A stretch of 64,000 nucleotides of DNA, taken from positions 1 through 64,000 of the forward strand of contig NZ_JACJLQ010000014.1 of the NCBI RefSeq assembly GCF_016902295.1. Direction: 5' to 3'. The position numbers and the translations under genes are program-made. Source of the stretch: Bacteroides caecigallinarum. GTDB lineage: Bacteria; Bacteroidota; Bacteroidia; Bacteroidales; Bacteroidaceae. Under the pieces are notes generated by a model that did no database searches, had not been told where the DNA came from, and saw only the letters and a program-made list of their open reading frames with translations. This document shows, in pieces, positions 9,124 through 17,157 of this stretch; position 1 is the stretch's first letter, and the number at the start of each line of letters is the position of its first letter.

Positions 9124-9726
9124 TTATATTGAACAGAAGAAAGTAACAAGAAACGGAACGCTGAAATCTACGACGAAACCATGAAAAATGGAAACTACTA
9201 CAAATTCCTGTCCGCTGCATCTTGATATGATAGGCAATGTTGTATCCATGGTTGTTGCACCTCCCGAAGATATAGGAGCCAGATTGCCAAACCATCTCAC
9301 CAGTAATGGTGCTGCAAGCAACGTGATTATTTCTCTTGTAATGTTTGAAAGTAATGCTACTGTTCCTAATTCAGCTCCCTTGTATTCTGTAATAAATATG
9401 CTGGAAAGCGAATAATAACCAAATCCGCTTCCTACGGCCATACATTCCGTCATGGTTCTATTGGTAAGAAAGATACTTGCGAGAGCTGCTCCGACCAATG
9501 TCCCTAAAATAGTCATTATTGGCAGGAATATAAGTCTTGGATTCAGGGCACGGAAATTTTTTATAGTTTGAGGATCATTACCTATACTTAATCCAACTGA
9601 GAACATCAGTGCACATAAAGCATATAGACTGATGTCTGTTTCCGATATGTTGAATGGCAGTATATTATATAATCCTGTAAGACATCCAAGTGCGAAGAAA
9701 CCTACAATTACCAAACTTCCTTTCAT
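9124..9726 (-). CDS. LysO-type lysine exporter, C-terminal half
   Basis: A 200-residue membrane protein with about five hydrophobic segments. GSGFGYYSLSSIFITEYKGA and the LSNITREIITLLAAPLLVRW stretch are typical of the LysO (formerly DUF340) family, which exports L-lysine and toxic analogues. In E. coli LysO is one polypeptide of about 300 residues; here the N-terminal portion is the separate upstream gene, joined by a 4-bp ATGA stop/start overlap, which implies translational coupling and a two-chain transporter. The substrate is taken from the family. Confidence 0.8.
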   Translation of the reverse strand: MKGSLVIVGFFALGCLTGLYNILPFNISETDISLYALCALMFSVGLSIGNDPQTIKNFRALNPRLIFLPIMTILGTLVGAALASIFLTNRTMTECMAVGSGFGYYSLSSIFITEYKGAELGTVALLSNITREIITLLAAPLLVRWFGNLAPISSGGATTMDTTLPIISRCSGQEFVVVSIFHGFVVDFSVPFLVTFFCSI

Positions 9727-10004
9727 GCTTTCGCTCCTTTCTTTCTTTTATAGAGGACATACCATAAGCTCCATGCAGCTATGCAACTGCCAAGCACTGT
9801 TGCTATTGTAATTATGACAGCTTCAAGACCGAGAGTTAGAAGTCCGTTGATGATGTCTTTATTGCTGCCTGCTTCTACACCGAGAATGAACAGGAGCATC
9901 CAGATGAGAATTGTGATGAGTCTGTTTATATGTTTTATACGGTATTTTCTTAAAGAAGCACCTAATATTATTCCTGCAAACATTATTAAAATAACTGTGA
10001 ACAT
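9723..10004 (-). CDS. LysO-type lysine exporter, N-terminal half
   Basis: A 93-residue protein with about three membrane segments (MFTVILIMFAGIILG, LITILIWMLLFILGVEAG and the AVIITIATVLG stretch) matching the N-terminal LysO domain. Its stop codon overlaps the start of the 200-residue partner. The short basic tail RKKGAKA ends in the cytosol. The two genes are complementary and probably form one transporter; they do not look like a recent frameshift because each has its own start and the overlap is the coupled ATGA type. Confidence 0.8.
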   Translation of the reverse strand: MFTVILIMFAGIILGASLRKYRIKHINRLITILIWMLLFILGVEAGSNKDIINGLLTLGLEAVIITIATVLGSCIAAWSLWYVLYKRKKGAKA

Positions 10005-10046
10005 ATCGGAGTGTTACTGCTTGAATTGGTTTAAATAAAATGTTCG

Positions 10047-10054
10047 CAAATGTA
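10047..10054 (-). promoter_or_regulatory. -7 box of the split lysO operon
   Basis: The minus strand reads TACATTTG (TAnnTTTG), 43 nt upstream of the ATG at 10004. Confidence 0.5.
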
Positions 10055-10156
10055 CAACATATTATTTTATAAATCAGTCTGTTGTCCGATGATTTTGTTA
10101 ACAAAGCTATACGTCATGTAAATCATGTTATAAAACATATGTTTTCGCGTACAAAA

Positions 10157-10187
10157 CTTGGAGATTAAAGAAAAGTCCGTACCTTTG
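10157..10187 (+). promoter_or_regulatory. promoter of a candidate small RNA
   Basis: A CTTG (10157-10160, one mismatch to the -33 TTTG) is separated by 19 bp from an exact -7 box TACCTTTG (10180-10187). No gene follows on this strand, only a terminator about 45 bp on. Confidence 0.55.
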
Positions 10188-10193
10188 CATCGT

Positions 10194-10255
10194 GTTTTTC
10201 ATAGTATTAGATTTAAGGTTAATAAAGGTTGGAGTACAGCGGTACTCCTTTTTTT
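10194..10255 (+). ncRNA. candidate short RNA with intrinsic terminator
   Basis: A transcript starting about 7 nt after the -7 box would be about 62 nt long and end at a textbook terminator: GGAGTAC (10231-10237), loop AGCG, GTACTCC (10242-10248), then seven Ts. There is no start codon with a useful frame. The evidence is promoter plus terminator only. Confidence 0.45.
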
Positions 10256-10295
10256 ATGTCCGTATTTTTGATGTTTAAAAGCTCAAAATAAAGCT

Positions 10296-10361
10296 TGCCC
10301 GCGTTTGAACTTAAACACGGGCACGTTTAAGTTCAAACGCGGGCACGTTTTACTTAAAACG
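10296..10361 (+). repeat. 22-bp-period palindromic repeat array (three units)
   Basis: Three adjacent 22-bp units, each an 8-bp head (TTGCCCGC, ACGGGCAC, GCGGGCAC) followed by a 14-bp near-palindrome (GTTTGAACTTAAAC, GTTTAAGTTCAAAC, GTTTTACTTAAAAC). Units 1 and 2 also form a perfect 20-bp inverted repeat (GCCCGCGTTTGAACTTAAAC with its complement) around ACGGGCAC. Function unknown. The same period is found at 31435-31522 with a different sequence. Confidence 0.8.
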
Positions 10362-10408
10362 ACAGGTCGTTTTTTTAAGAGAGTTATCAATCAGAATCTT
10401 TATATACA

Positions 10409-10448
10409 AAAAGGAGGTTTCAGCCGGATAGAACTGAAACCTCCTTTT
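10409..10448. terminator. terminator of asd
   Basis: AAAAGGAGGTTTCAG and CTGAAACCTCCTTTT form a 15-bp stem around CCGGATAGAA, about 30 bp past the asd stop. The symmetric A/T flanks allow use in both directions. Confidence 0.85.
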
Positions 10449-10477
10449 GTCGTTAAGGTAATATGTGATACTATCAA

Positions 10478-11488
10478 TTATCCTATGTTCTTGACCTTAA
10501 GCAGATATTCCGCTATCTGAACAGCATTCAGTGCGGCGCCTTTCTTTATCTGGTCACCTACAATCCAGAATGTAAGTCCGTTTTCGTCTGCCAAATCCTT
10601 ACGGATACGACCAACGTAAACAGGATCCTTGCCTGCAAGGAACAATGGCATAGGATATTCTTTTTCTGCAGGATTGTCCATCAGAACAAGTCCTTCGCCT
10701 TTTGAGAATGCTTCGCGAGCCTCTTCTACTGATACAGGACGTTCTGTTTCAATCCAGATGCTTTCTGAGTGTGAACGAAGGGCAGGAACACGAACACAAG
10801 TTGCACTTACCTTAACGTCAGAGTGCATGATCTTGCGTGTTTCGTTGTACATCTTCATTTCTTCCTTAGTATAACCGTTTTCAGTGAATACGTCAATCTG
10901 AGGGATGAGGTTGAATGCTAGCTGATAAGCGAATTTTTCAACTGTTACAGGCTCGTTGGCCAATACCTGACGATACTGTTCGTAAAGTTCGTCCATAGCT
11001 GCTGCACCTGCACCGCTGGCAGCCTGGTATGTTGATACGTGGACGCGTTTTATATGTGTAAGGTTTTCTATGGCTTTTAGTGCCACAACCATCTGTATGG
11101 TTGTGCAGTTTGGATTTGCTATAATGCCACGTGGGCGGTCTAATGCATCTGCGGCATTGACTTCCGGAACTACCAGTGGAATATCGTTATCCATACGGAA
11201 AGCACTGGAATTGTCTATCATGACAGCTCCGTACTTGGTTATTGTTTCCGCAAATTCTTTCGAAGTACCGGCTCCGGCGGAGGTAAAGGCTATGTCAACA
11301 CCCTTAAAATCATCGTTGTGCTGCAGAAGTTTGACTTCTATTTCTTTTCCACGGAATGTGTATTTTCGTCCTGCACTACGTGAGGAACCGAACAAAACTA
11401 ATTCATCTAAAGGAAAATCTCTTTCTTCGAGCACTCTCAGGAACTCTTGTCCTACGGCTCCGCTCGCACCAACAATTGCTACTTTCAT
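10478..11488 (-). CDS. asd: aspartate-semialdehyde dehydrogenase
   Basis: A 336-residue cytosolic NADP-dependent enzyme that reduces aspartyl phosphate to aspartate semialdehyde on the way to lysine, threonine, methionine and diaminopimelate. The N-terminal Rossmann motif [10 protein letters not shown], the catalytic Cys128 in NPNCTTIQM, and the later [13 protein letters not shown] and VGRIRKDL segments fit the family, as does the length. It is monocistronic, with promoter and terminator in place. Confidence 0.96.
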   Translation of the reverse strand: MKVAIVGASGAVGQEFLRVLEERDFPLDELVLFGSSRSAGRKYTFRGKEIEVKLLQHNDDFKGVDIAFTSAGAGTSKEFAETITKYGAVMIDNSSAFRMDNDIPLVVPEVNAADALDRPRGIIANPNCTTIQMVVALKAIENLTHIKRVHVSTYQAASGAGAAAMDELYEQYRQVLANEPVTVEKFAYQLAFNLIPQIDVFTENGYTKEEMKMYNETRKIMHSDVKVSATCVRVPALRSHSESIWIETERPVSVEEAREAFSKGEGLVLMDNPAEKEYPMPLFLAGKDPVYVGRIRKDLADENGLTFWIVGDQIKKGAALNAVQIAEYLLKVKNIG

Positions 11489-11579
11489 GTCTTTATAAAT
11501 CTATTAAGTTAATATTTCCCTAACTATTATATATTCGTAAATTTTAGTCGTATTGTATCGTTTGTTATTATTTAGACTG

Positions 11580-11587
11580 CAAAAATA
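11580..11587 (-). promoter_or_regulatory. -7 box of asd
   Basis: The minus strand reads TATTTTTG, about 92 nt upstream of the asd start, divergent from and close to the antiporter promoter. Confidence 0.5.
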
Positions 11588-11630
11588 AAACATTCTGACT
11601 GATAAATATTGAAACTCGGAATTTTTTTTC

Positions 11631-11638
11631 TATTTTTG
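11631..11638 (+). promoter_or_regulatory. -7 box of the antiporter gene
   Basis: TATTTTTG on the plus strand, 32 nt before the ATG at 11670. A TTGA sits roughly 20 bp upstream at the -33 position. Confidence 0.5.
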
Positions 11639-11669
11639 TTCAATAAATGAAAGATTACGATACGAATTT

Positions 11670-13817
11670 ATGAAAGATTTGCTCAATTTACTAGACCTTG
11701 ATTTTCATTTCCCCATAACAGACCCGACGTGGATTTTCTTTTTGGTGCTGGTAATCATATTGCTTGCTCCTATTATCTTAGAAAAACTGCATATTCCGCA
11801 CATCATAGGAATGATATTGGCCGGAGTCGTTATCGGTGAGCATGGATTTAATATCCTGGCGCGCGACAGCAGCTTTGAACTGTTCGGGAAAGTAGGACTG
11901 TATTATATCATGTTCCTTGCCGGTCTGGAAATGAATATGGAGGACTTCAAGAGCATACGTGGAAAAGCGATGGTATTGGGGTTGTTGGCCTTCGTCATTC
12001 CGTTGGGCATCGGTTTTTGGACCAATGTAAACATCTTGGGCTATGGAGTCGTCTCTTCGGTATTGCTTGCCAGTATGTATGCGTCGCATACTCTTATCGC
12101 TTACCCCATTGTCATCCGTTACGGCATAAACCGCCATCGGGCTGTAGGTATCGCGGTAGGGGGTACGGCGGTGACAGATACCCTTACTTTGCTTGTGTTG
12201 GCAGTCATCGGCGGCCTGTATAAAGGCGAGACTTCGGATATGTTCTGGGTATGGCTGGTGTTGAAAGTGTTAGTGCTTGGAGCCATCATTATGTACACTT
12301 TCCCGCCTATAGCCCGCTGGTTCTTCCGCCGTTATAGTGACAATGTGGTGCAATATATTTTTGTCATGGCGATGGTGTTCCTTGGTGCCGGACTGATGGA
12401 AATCGTTGGCATGGAAGGTATATTGGGAGCGTTCTTGGCCGGATTGGTATTGAACCGTTTGATTCCTCACGTGTCACCGCTGATGAATCATTTGGAGTTT
12501 GTGGGTAACGCGTTGTTCATCCCTTATTTCCTTATAGGTGTCGGCATGCTGATAAACGTAAACGTGTTGTTCGGGCATATAGATTCTATAAAGGTAGCTT
12601 CTGTGATGATTGTGGTGGCATTGGTCGGGAAATGGATAGCTTCGTGGTTGACTCAGAAGATTTTCCGGATGCGTGCCGTGGAGCGTGAGTTGATGTTCGG
12701 GCTGAGCAACGCGCAGGCGGCGGCCACTCTGGCGGCGGTATTGGTGGGTTACGACATTATCCTTCCCTCCGGTGAGCGGCTGTTGAACGAAGATGTGTTG
12801 AACGGGACGATTTTGCTTATATTGGTGACATGTGTTGTCAGTTCGTTCATTACCGAACACACGGCCAAGCAGATTGCCACGAGCGACGATGTAGGCTTGG
12901 ATGAAGGCAAAGAGCATGAAAAAGAGCGTTTCCTGGTTCCTATAGCTAATCCGGAAACTTTGGAAAGCTTGATGAGTTTGGCGTTGGTCTTGCGCAACGA
13001 AAAGATAAGCGACAATTTGGTTGCGCTTAGTGTCATCAACGACAACAACGATTCGGTGAAGCAGGAAATGCGAAGCAAGCGTAACTTGGAGCGGGCGGCC
13101 CAGATAGCAGCGTCAACCAATGTGCGGATGAAGACTGTTAGCCGTTTTGATTTGAACATAACAACAGGCATTCTTCATACGGCAAAGGAATGTGATGCGA
13201 CTGACATTATCATAGGTTTGCATTATAAGGCGAGCATCGTTGACTCTTTTTTCGGTAACATGACAGAGAATTTGTTGAAGAATACATATTTGCAAGTGAT
13301 GATTGTGCGTTTCCTGATACCTGTCAATACGTTGCGCCGAATAATTGTGGCGGTGCCTCCAAAAGCCGAGTTCGAGCACGGTTTTACCAGATGGATAACA
13401 TATATGTGCCGTTTGAGCAGCCAGCTTGGGTGCAGGGTGCATTTTTATGCTCCTTTGCGTACTTTGGGATACATCAGCGGTTTTATACAAAAGAAATTCA
13501 AGGACACGCGCACCGTTTATTCCGAACTTGAGAATTGGGAAGACTTGTTGTTGTTGACCGGGCAGGTTAATTACGACCATCTGCTGGTTATTGTAAGTGC
13601 GAGGTGCGGGTCTATTTCTTACGATTCTTCTTTCGAGAAACTTCCGACGCAGGTCTCCAAATATTTCAATAACAACAGCATCATGCTGCTCTATCCTGAA
13701 CAAAAAGGCGATCCTAACGAGAGTCTTTCTTTCTCCGACCCGCACGGATGGGCAGAGACGCAATATTATGATAAAGTAGGTAATTGGATTTATAAATGGT
13801 TCAAAAAGAATTCGTAA
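11670..13817 (+). CDS. CPA2-type cation:proton antiporter with C-terminal USP-like region
   Basis: A 715-residue inner-membrane protein. About the first 410 residues hold 12-13 membrane helices in the Na+/H+ exchanger (Kef/NapA) fold, including IGMILAGVVIGEHGF and MFLAGLEMNM. The remaining 300 residues are soluble and resemble tandem universal-stress-protein modules, with ANPETLESLMSLALVLRNEK starting the first. It exchanges a monovalent cation for protons; which cation cannot be told. The following tcdA overlaps its 3' end by 22 bp. The sampled sequence is clearly more G+C rich than its neighbours (38 of 60 bases at 12661-12720). Confidence 0.88.
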   Translation: MKDLLNLLDLDFHFPITDPTWIFFLVLVIILLAPIILEKLHIPHIIGMILAGVVIGEHGFNILARDSSFELFGKVGLYYIMFLAGLEMNMEDFKSIRGKAMVLGLLAFVIPLGIGFWTNVNILGYGVVSSVLLASMYASHTLIAYPIVIRYGINRHRAVGIAVGGTAVTDTLTLLVLAVIGGLYKGETSDMFWVWLVLKVLVLGAIIMYTFPPIARWFFRRYSDNVVQYIFVMAMVFLGAGLMEIVGMEGILGAFLAGLVLNRLIPHVSPLMNHLEFVGNALFIPYFLIGVGMLINVNVLFGHIDSIKVASVMIVVALVGKWIASWLTQKIFRMRAVERELMFGLSNAQAAATLAAVLVGYDIILPSGERLLNEDVLNGTILLILVTCVVSSFITEHTAKQIATSDDVGLDEGKEHEKERFLVPIANPETLESLMSLALVLRNEKISDNLVALSVINDNNDSVKQEMRSKRNLERAAQIAASTNVRMKTVSRFDLNITTGILHTAKECDATDIIIGLHYKASIVDSFFGNMTENLLKNTYLQVMIVRFLIPVNTLRRIIVAVPPKAEFEHGFTRWITYMCRLSSQLGCRVHFYAPLRTLGYISGFIQKKFKDTRTVYSELENWEDLLLLTGQVNYDHLLVIVSARCGSISYDSSFEKLPTQVSKYFNNNSIMLLYPEQKGDPNESLSFSDPHGWAETQYYDKVGNWIYKWFKKNS

Positions 13818-14521
13818 ATTGGCAGCAGCGCACGGAACTGTTGCTGGGAAGAGAAAAAACGGAGCGGTTACGCCGTGCCCATGTACTGGTGGTAGGTTTG
13901 GGAGGAGTAGGGGCGTATGCTGCCGAGATGTTGTGCCGTGCAGGCATAGGGCACATGACTATAGTAGATGCCGATACCGTGCAGCCTACCAATATTAACC
14001 GTCAGCTTCCGGCACTTCATTCCACGTTGGGGCAATACAAGGCAGATGTGCTTGCCACACGTTTTCGCGATATTAATCCCGATATACGATTGGATGTATT
14101 GCCTGTATATTTGAAGGATGAAGCTATTACGGAGTTGCTGGACAGTGAAAGGTTTGATTTTGTTGTTGACGCCATTGACACCGTGGCTCCGAAATGTTAT
14201 CTTATATATAATGCTTTGAAGCGAGGGCTAAAGATAGTCAGCAGCATGGGGGCAGGTGCCAAGAGTGATATTACGCAGGTCAGATTTGCCGATTTATGGG
14301 AGACTTACCATTGCGGACTTAGCAAGGCTGTGAGAAAACGTTTGCAGAAAATGGGGATGAAGCGGAAATTGCCGGTGGTGTTCAGTACAGAGCAAGCAGA
14401 TACGAATGCCGTCGTATTGGTAGATGACGAGCAGAATAAAAAATCGACTACAGGCACTGTGAGCTATATGCCGGCGGTGTTCGGGTGTTATCTGGCTGAA
14501 TATGTGATAAAGAGAATCTAA
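13796..14521 (+). CDS. tcdA: tRNA threonylcarbamoyladenosine dehydratase (TcdA/CsdL)
   Basis: A 241-residue E1-like ThiF/MoeB-family enzyme that cyclises the t6A of tRNAs at position 37 using ATP. Seen here: the nucleotide-binding GLGGVGAYAAEM, the Asp in VDADTVQPTNINRQ, the family-specific SSMGAGAKSDITQ and a short C-terminal membrane-like stretch. The start overlaps the antiporter gene, so translation is probably coupled, although the two functions are unrelated. Confidence 0.92.
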   Translation: MVQKEFVNWQQRTELLLGREKTERLRRAHVLVVGLGGVGAYAAEMLCRAGIGHMTIVDADTVQPTNINRQLPALHSTLGQYKADVLATRFRDINPDIRLDVLPVYLKDEAITELLDSERFDFVVDAIDTVAPKCYLIYNALKRGLKIVSSMGAGAKSDITQVRFADLWETYHCGLSKAVRKRLQKMGMKRKLPVVFSTEQADTNAVVLVDDEQNKKSTTGTVSYMPAVFGCYLAEYVIKRI

Positions 14522-14534
14522 ACATTCCTGAGAT

Positions 14535-15185
14535 ATGATAGAGATAGAAGGAATAACGAAAAGTTTTGGACAACTTCAGGTGTTGAAAGGTATAGACTTG
14601 AATATTGATAAAGGTGAAGTAGTGAGTATTGTAGGTCCAAGCGGTGCCGGAAAAACTACTTTGCTTCAGATTATAGGAACTCTTGATAGGGCTGATGCCG
14701 GAAGAGTGATAATCAACGGTACTGACGTAAGCCGTATGAAAGAGAAAGAACTGTCTGCTTTCCGAAACAGGGAGATAGGTTTCGTTTTTCAGTTTCATCA
14801 GTTGCTGCCTGAGTTTACAGCATTGGAGAATGTCACTATTCCTGCCTTGATTAAAGGGGTTTCAGCTACAGAGGCTCGCAAGCAGGCACTTGAAATGCTG
14901 AACTTTTTAGGATTGTCAGACCGTGCATCACATAAGCCGGCAGAACTCTCGGGTGGAGAGAAACAGCGTGTGGCTGTGGCAAGGGCTTTGATAAACAATC
15001 CGGCTGTAGTGTTGGCTGATGAACCTTCGGGAAGCCTTGACACTAAGAATAAGGAGGAACTACACAATCTGTTCTTTGAATTGCGCGATAAGCTGGGGCA
15101 GACTTTCGTAATAGTAACTCATGATGAAGGACTTGCCGGCCAGACTGACCGGACTATTCACATGCTGGATGGAAGGATTGTTTAA
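14535..15185 (+). CDS. lolD: LolD-type ABC transporter ATPase
   Basis: A 216-residue ABC ATPase with Walker [11 protein letters not shown]-loop [16 protein letters not shown], signature [15 protein letters not shown] and Walker [10 protein letters not shown]. The short form and the [11 protein letters not shown] segment match LolD, which powers lipoprotein release from the inner membrane by LolCE. No permease gene is adjacent, which is common in Bacteroidetes. Another export system of the MacB/LolD superfamily cannot be excluded. Confidence 0.82.
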   Translation: MIEIEGITKSFGQLQVLKGIDLNIDKGEVVSIVGPSGAGKTTLLQIIGTLDRADAGRVIINGTDVSRMKEKELSAFRNREIGFVFQFHQLLPEFTALENVTIPALIKGVSATEARKQALEMLNFLGLSDRASHKPAELSGGEKQRVAVARALINNPAVVLADEPSGSLDTKNKEELHNLFFELRDKLGQTFVIVTHDEGLAGQTDRTIHMLDGRIV

Positions 15186-15223
15186 CCAACAACTATAAAC
15201 CAACAACTAACAACTATATATAA
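15185..15223 (+). repeat. degenerate AACTA-type repeat in the cvfB leader
   Basis: The spacer between lolD and the next gene consists almost only of variants of CAACTA(A), such as ACCAACAACTATAAACCAAC. Similar A-rich stretches sit in other intra-operon spacers (19655, 47500, 29969, 38311). Confidence 0.6.
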
Positions 15224-15225
15224 TT

Positions 15226-16065
15226 ATGAGTCATATTAAATTGGGAGAATATAACCTTTTGGAAGTCGTAAAGGAAGTCGATTTCGGTGTTTACCTCGAT
15301 GGCGGTGATGATGGAGAAATATTGTTGCCTACACGTTATGTTCCTCTGGATTGCAAGCCTGGAGACGTACTGAATGTGTTTATTTATCTCGATATGGACG
15401 AACGTCTGATAGCCACCACATTGCAACCATACGTTAAGGTGGGAGAGTTTGCCTGTCTCGAGGTGGCGTGGGTAAACCAGTTCGGCGCTTTCCTTGACTG
15501 GGGACTTATGAAAGACCTTTTTGTTCCTTTCCGTGAGCAGAAAATGAAAATGGTGAAAGGAAATTCGTATGTGGTCCATGTTCATCTTGACGAGGACAGC
15601 TACCGTATTGTGGCTTCTGCCAAGGTAGAAAAATATCTTTCAAAAGAAATGCCTGAATACAATCCCGGCGATGAAGTGGATATTATGGTATGGCAGAAAA
15701 CTGACCTGGGATTTAAGGTAATTGTTGACAATAAGTTCTGTGGTATGATTTTCAAGAATGAGATATTTACCGATGTACGTACAGGAATGCGAATGACTGC
15801 TTATATCAAGCAGGTTCGTCCTGACGGAAAGATAGACCTTGAACTTCAGAAAGGCGGAGTTAAGAAGGTGGAAGACTTTGCGGACACCCTTCTGGAATAT
15901 ATCCGCAGTAACGGAGGCTCCACTCCATTGAACGACAAGACTGATGCCGATGTGATATACAACACTTTCGGCGTAAGCAAGAAGACCTTCAAGAAGGCTG
16001 TGGGCGATCTTTACAAGAAACGTCTTATTGTGCTTGAAGGGGAACAGGGAATACGTCTGGCATAA
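15226..16065 (+). CDS. cvfB: S1-domain RNA-binding protein, CvfB/YitL family
   Basis: A 279-residue cytosolic protein. It starts with an S1-like fold (LGEYNLLEVVKEVDFGVYL), has further S1-like repeats (VGEFACLEVAWVNQFGAFLD; GFKVIVDNKFCGMIF) and a C-terminal winged-helix-like end (ADVIYNTFGVSKKTFKKAVG). This order matches the conserved virulence factor B family, which binds RNA; its precise role is unclear. It follows lolD after a short repeat-rich leader. Confidence 0.88.
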   Translation: MSHIKLGEYNLLEVVKEVDFGVYLDGGDDGEILLPTRYVPLDCKPGDVLNVFIYLDMDERLIATTLQPYVKVGEFACLEVAWVNQFGAFLDWGLMKDLFVPFREQKMKMVKGNSYVVHVHLDEDSYRIVASAKVEKYLSKEMPEYNPGDEVDIMVWQKTDLGFKVIVDNKFCGMIFKNEIFTDVRTGMRMTAYIKQVRPDGKIDLELQKGGVKKVEDFADTLLEYIRSNGGSTPLNDKTDADVIYNTFGVSKKTFKKAVGDLYKKRLIVLEGEQGIRLA

Positions 16066-16079
16066 ATGGAATCATACAT

Positions 16080-16115
16080 ATAGGATTTATCCTATAAGAT
16101 ATAGGAATCTTCCTA
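16080..16115. promoter_or_regulatory. twin-dyad operator upstream of the secreted basic protein
   Basis: Two perfect dyads: ATAGGATTTATCCTAT (16080-16095) and TAGGAATCTTCCTA (16102-16115), with centres 21 bp apart, two helical turns. A weaker GAATATTC follows at 16127-16134, about one more spacing on. A very similar pair with the same 21-bp centre spacing lies at 50278-50313. This is a probable binding site for a dimeric regulator, identity unknown. Confidence 0.65.
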
Positions 16116-16159
16116 AAAACGTTTGGGAATATTCTTTTGTAGGGGGATTTTTATCTCCC

Positions 16160-16167
16160 TATTTTTG
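16160..16167 (+). promoter_or_regulatory. -7 box of the secreted basic protein gene
   Basis: TATTTTTG, 26 nt before the ATG at 16193 and downstream of the dyad array. Confidence 0.55.
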
Positions 16168-16192
16168 TGTCAGGAAATTAAAACAGAAGATT

Positions 16193-16993
16193 ATGAAGAG
16201 AAGATTTTTAATAATGGTTATGGCGGTTGCGGCTCTGATAGTCGCTGTTCCTGCCGATGCGTTTGATTTGGGTGATGTAAGGGTTAATGCCCGTTTCCTG
16301 ACGGACAGGATGGCTTTTGAACTGAATCTTAACCAGCGTCAGTATAATGACCTGTACGAGATTAATTTCGATTTTTTCAGTAACGTGGATCCATACGTCG
16401 ATGCTCTTGCCAGAGCCGATGCGCGTGCTATGGATATGTATTACAGATACCTTGACGAGAGGAATGACGATTTGAGATGGATTCTTTCGAATGCTGCCTA
16501 CGTCAGGTTCATGGCTATAGACTATTTCTTCCGTCCGATATATGCCATGAATAATGTGTGCTACATACGTGTATATAAAGCCTATCCCGACAGGAAGTTT
16601 TTCTATTACGGATTGCCTGCGCATTATTACTCATATAGAGGGGCTCACTCGCGTGCACATTGTGGAGGTGTAAGTTTCTACAAAAAGAATTTCAGGAAGC
16701 ATTATAATCATAAGGTATATGCGGGAAATTATCAGTGTCGTCCGGAACATAGGCCTCATGATTTTGGAAGACCGGACCCTTCAGTACGTCCGCAGCGTCC
16801 TTTACCACCTCCTTCGAGACCAGTTACTCCTCCTTCGGCGCGCCCGCCGAAAGACAATCATGGCAAGCATGACAGATATGAACGACGTGAGAGCGTAAAG
16901 CCGGGGAAAGAAACTAAGAACAGAAAGTCTGCTGACAGAAAGTCTAACCGTTCGGCGAGAGAAGCCTCAAGAAGGAATGTTCGCGATTTGTAA
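16193..16993 (+). CDS. secreted protein with basic, proline-rich tail, function unknown
   Basis: 266 residues from the Met of MKRRFLIMVMAVAALIVAVP; a longer frame from 16028 is rejected because it runs through the preceding gene, the operator and the promoter. A signal peptide ends near PADA. Residues about 30-110 are helical (MAFELNLNQRQYNDLYEINF), reminiscent of Spy/CpxP-like periplasmic stress proteins. A Tyr/His-rich stretch follows, then a Pro/Arg/Lys-rich disordered tail. Likely periplasmic and regulated through the twin-dyad operator. The CpxP-like comparison is only an impression. Confidence 0.7.
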   Translation: MKRRFLIMVMAVAALIVAVPADAFDLGDVRVNARFLTDRMAFELNLNQRQYNDLYEINFDFFSNVDPYVDALARADARAMDMYYRYLDERNDDLRWILSNAAYVRFMAIDYFFRPIYAMNNVCYIRVYKAYPDRKFFYYGLPAHYYSYRGAHSRAHCGGVSFYKKNFRKHYNHKVYAGNYQCRPEHRPHDFGRPDPSVRPQRPLPPPSRPVTPPSARPPKDNHGKHDRYERRESVKPGKETKNRKSADRKSNRSAREASRRNVRDL

Positions 16994-17085
16994 TAATATG
17001 AATTTGTTTTTTTTATAATATCTCTCTCTTGTTATTAATACGTATGTTTTTTTTCTTCTTATGGTAAAAAAGTTTTCAGAAAAGA

Positions 17086-17133
17086 AAAGCCGGCTATACA
17101 GTCTGTGTGATACAGAAGGGTATAGTCGGCTTT
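17086..17133. terminator. terminator downstream of the efflux operon
   Basis: AAAGCCGGCTATAC pairs with GTATAGTCGGCTTT (one G-T wobble) around a 20-nt loop. It serves the minus-strand tolC-like gene and possibly the convergent secreted-protein gene. Confidence 0.75.
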
Positions 17134-17157
17134 CAATATGATGATGTCGTCTGGTTT

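Larger units (their letters stand above)
10005..10477. other. 473-bp non-coding block between lysO and asd
   Basis: No credible coding sequence. From left to right it holds the lysO promoter, a plus-strand promoter with a short transcript ending in a terminator (10157-10255), a 22-bp-period palindromic repeat array (10296-10361) and the asd terminator (10409-10448). Confidence 0.7.

Noticed and set aside
10305-10520. Plus-strand frame of 71 residues between lysO and asd
   Set aside because: It runs through the palindromic array and the asd terminator and ends within asd on the other strand; the composition is that of repeat DNA.
13796-13817. Fusion of antiporter and TcdA
   Set aside because: The 22-bp overlap is between different frames with a separate start, so these are two proteins.
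16028-16192. N-terminal extension of the secreted basic protein to 16028
   Set aside because: The extension would overlap the cvfB end, the twin-dyad operator and the promoter, and would bury the signal peptide.
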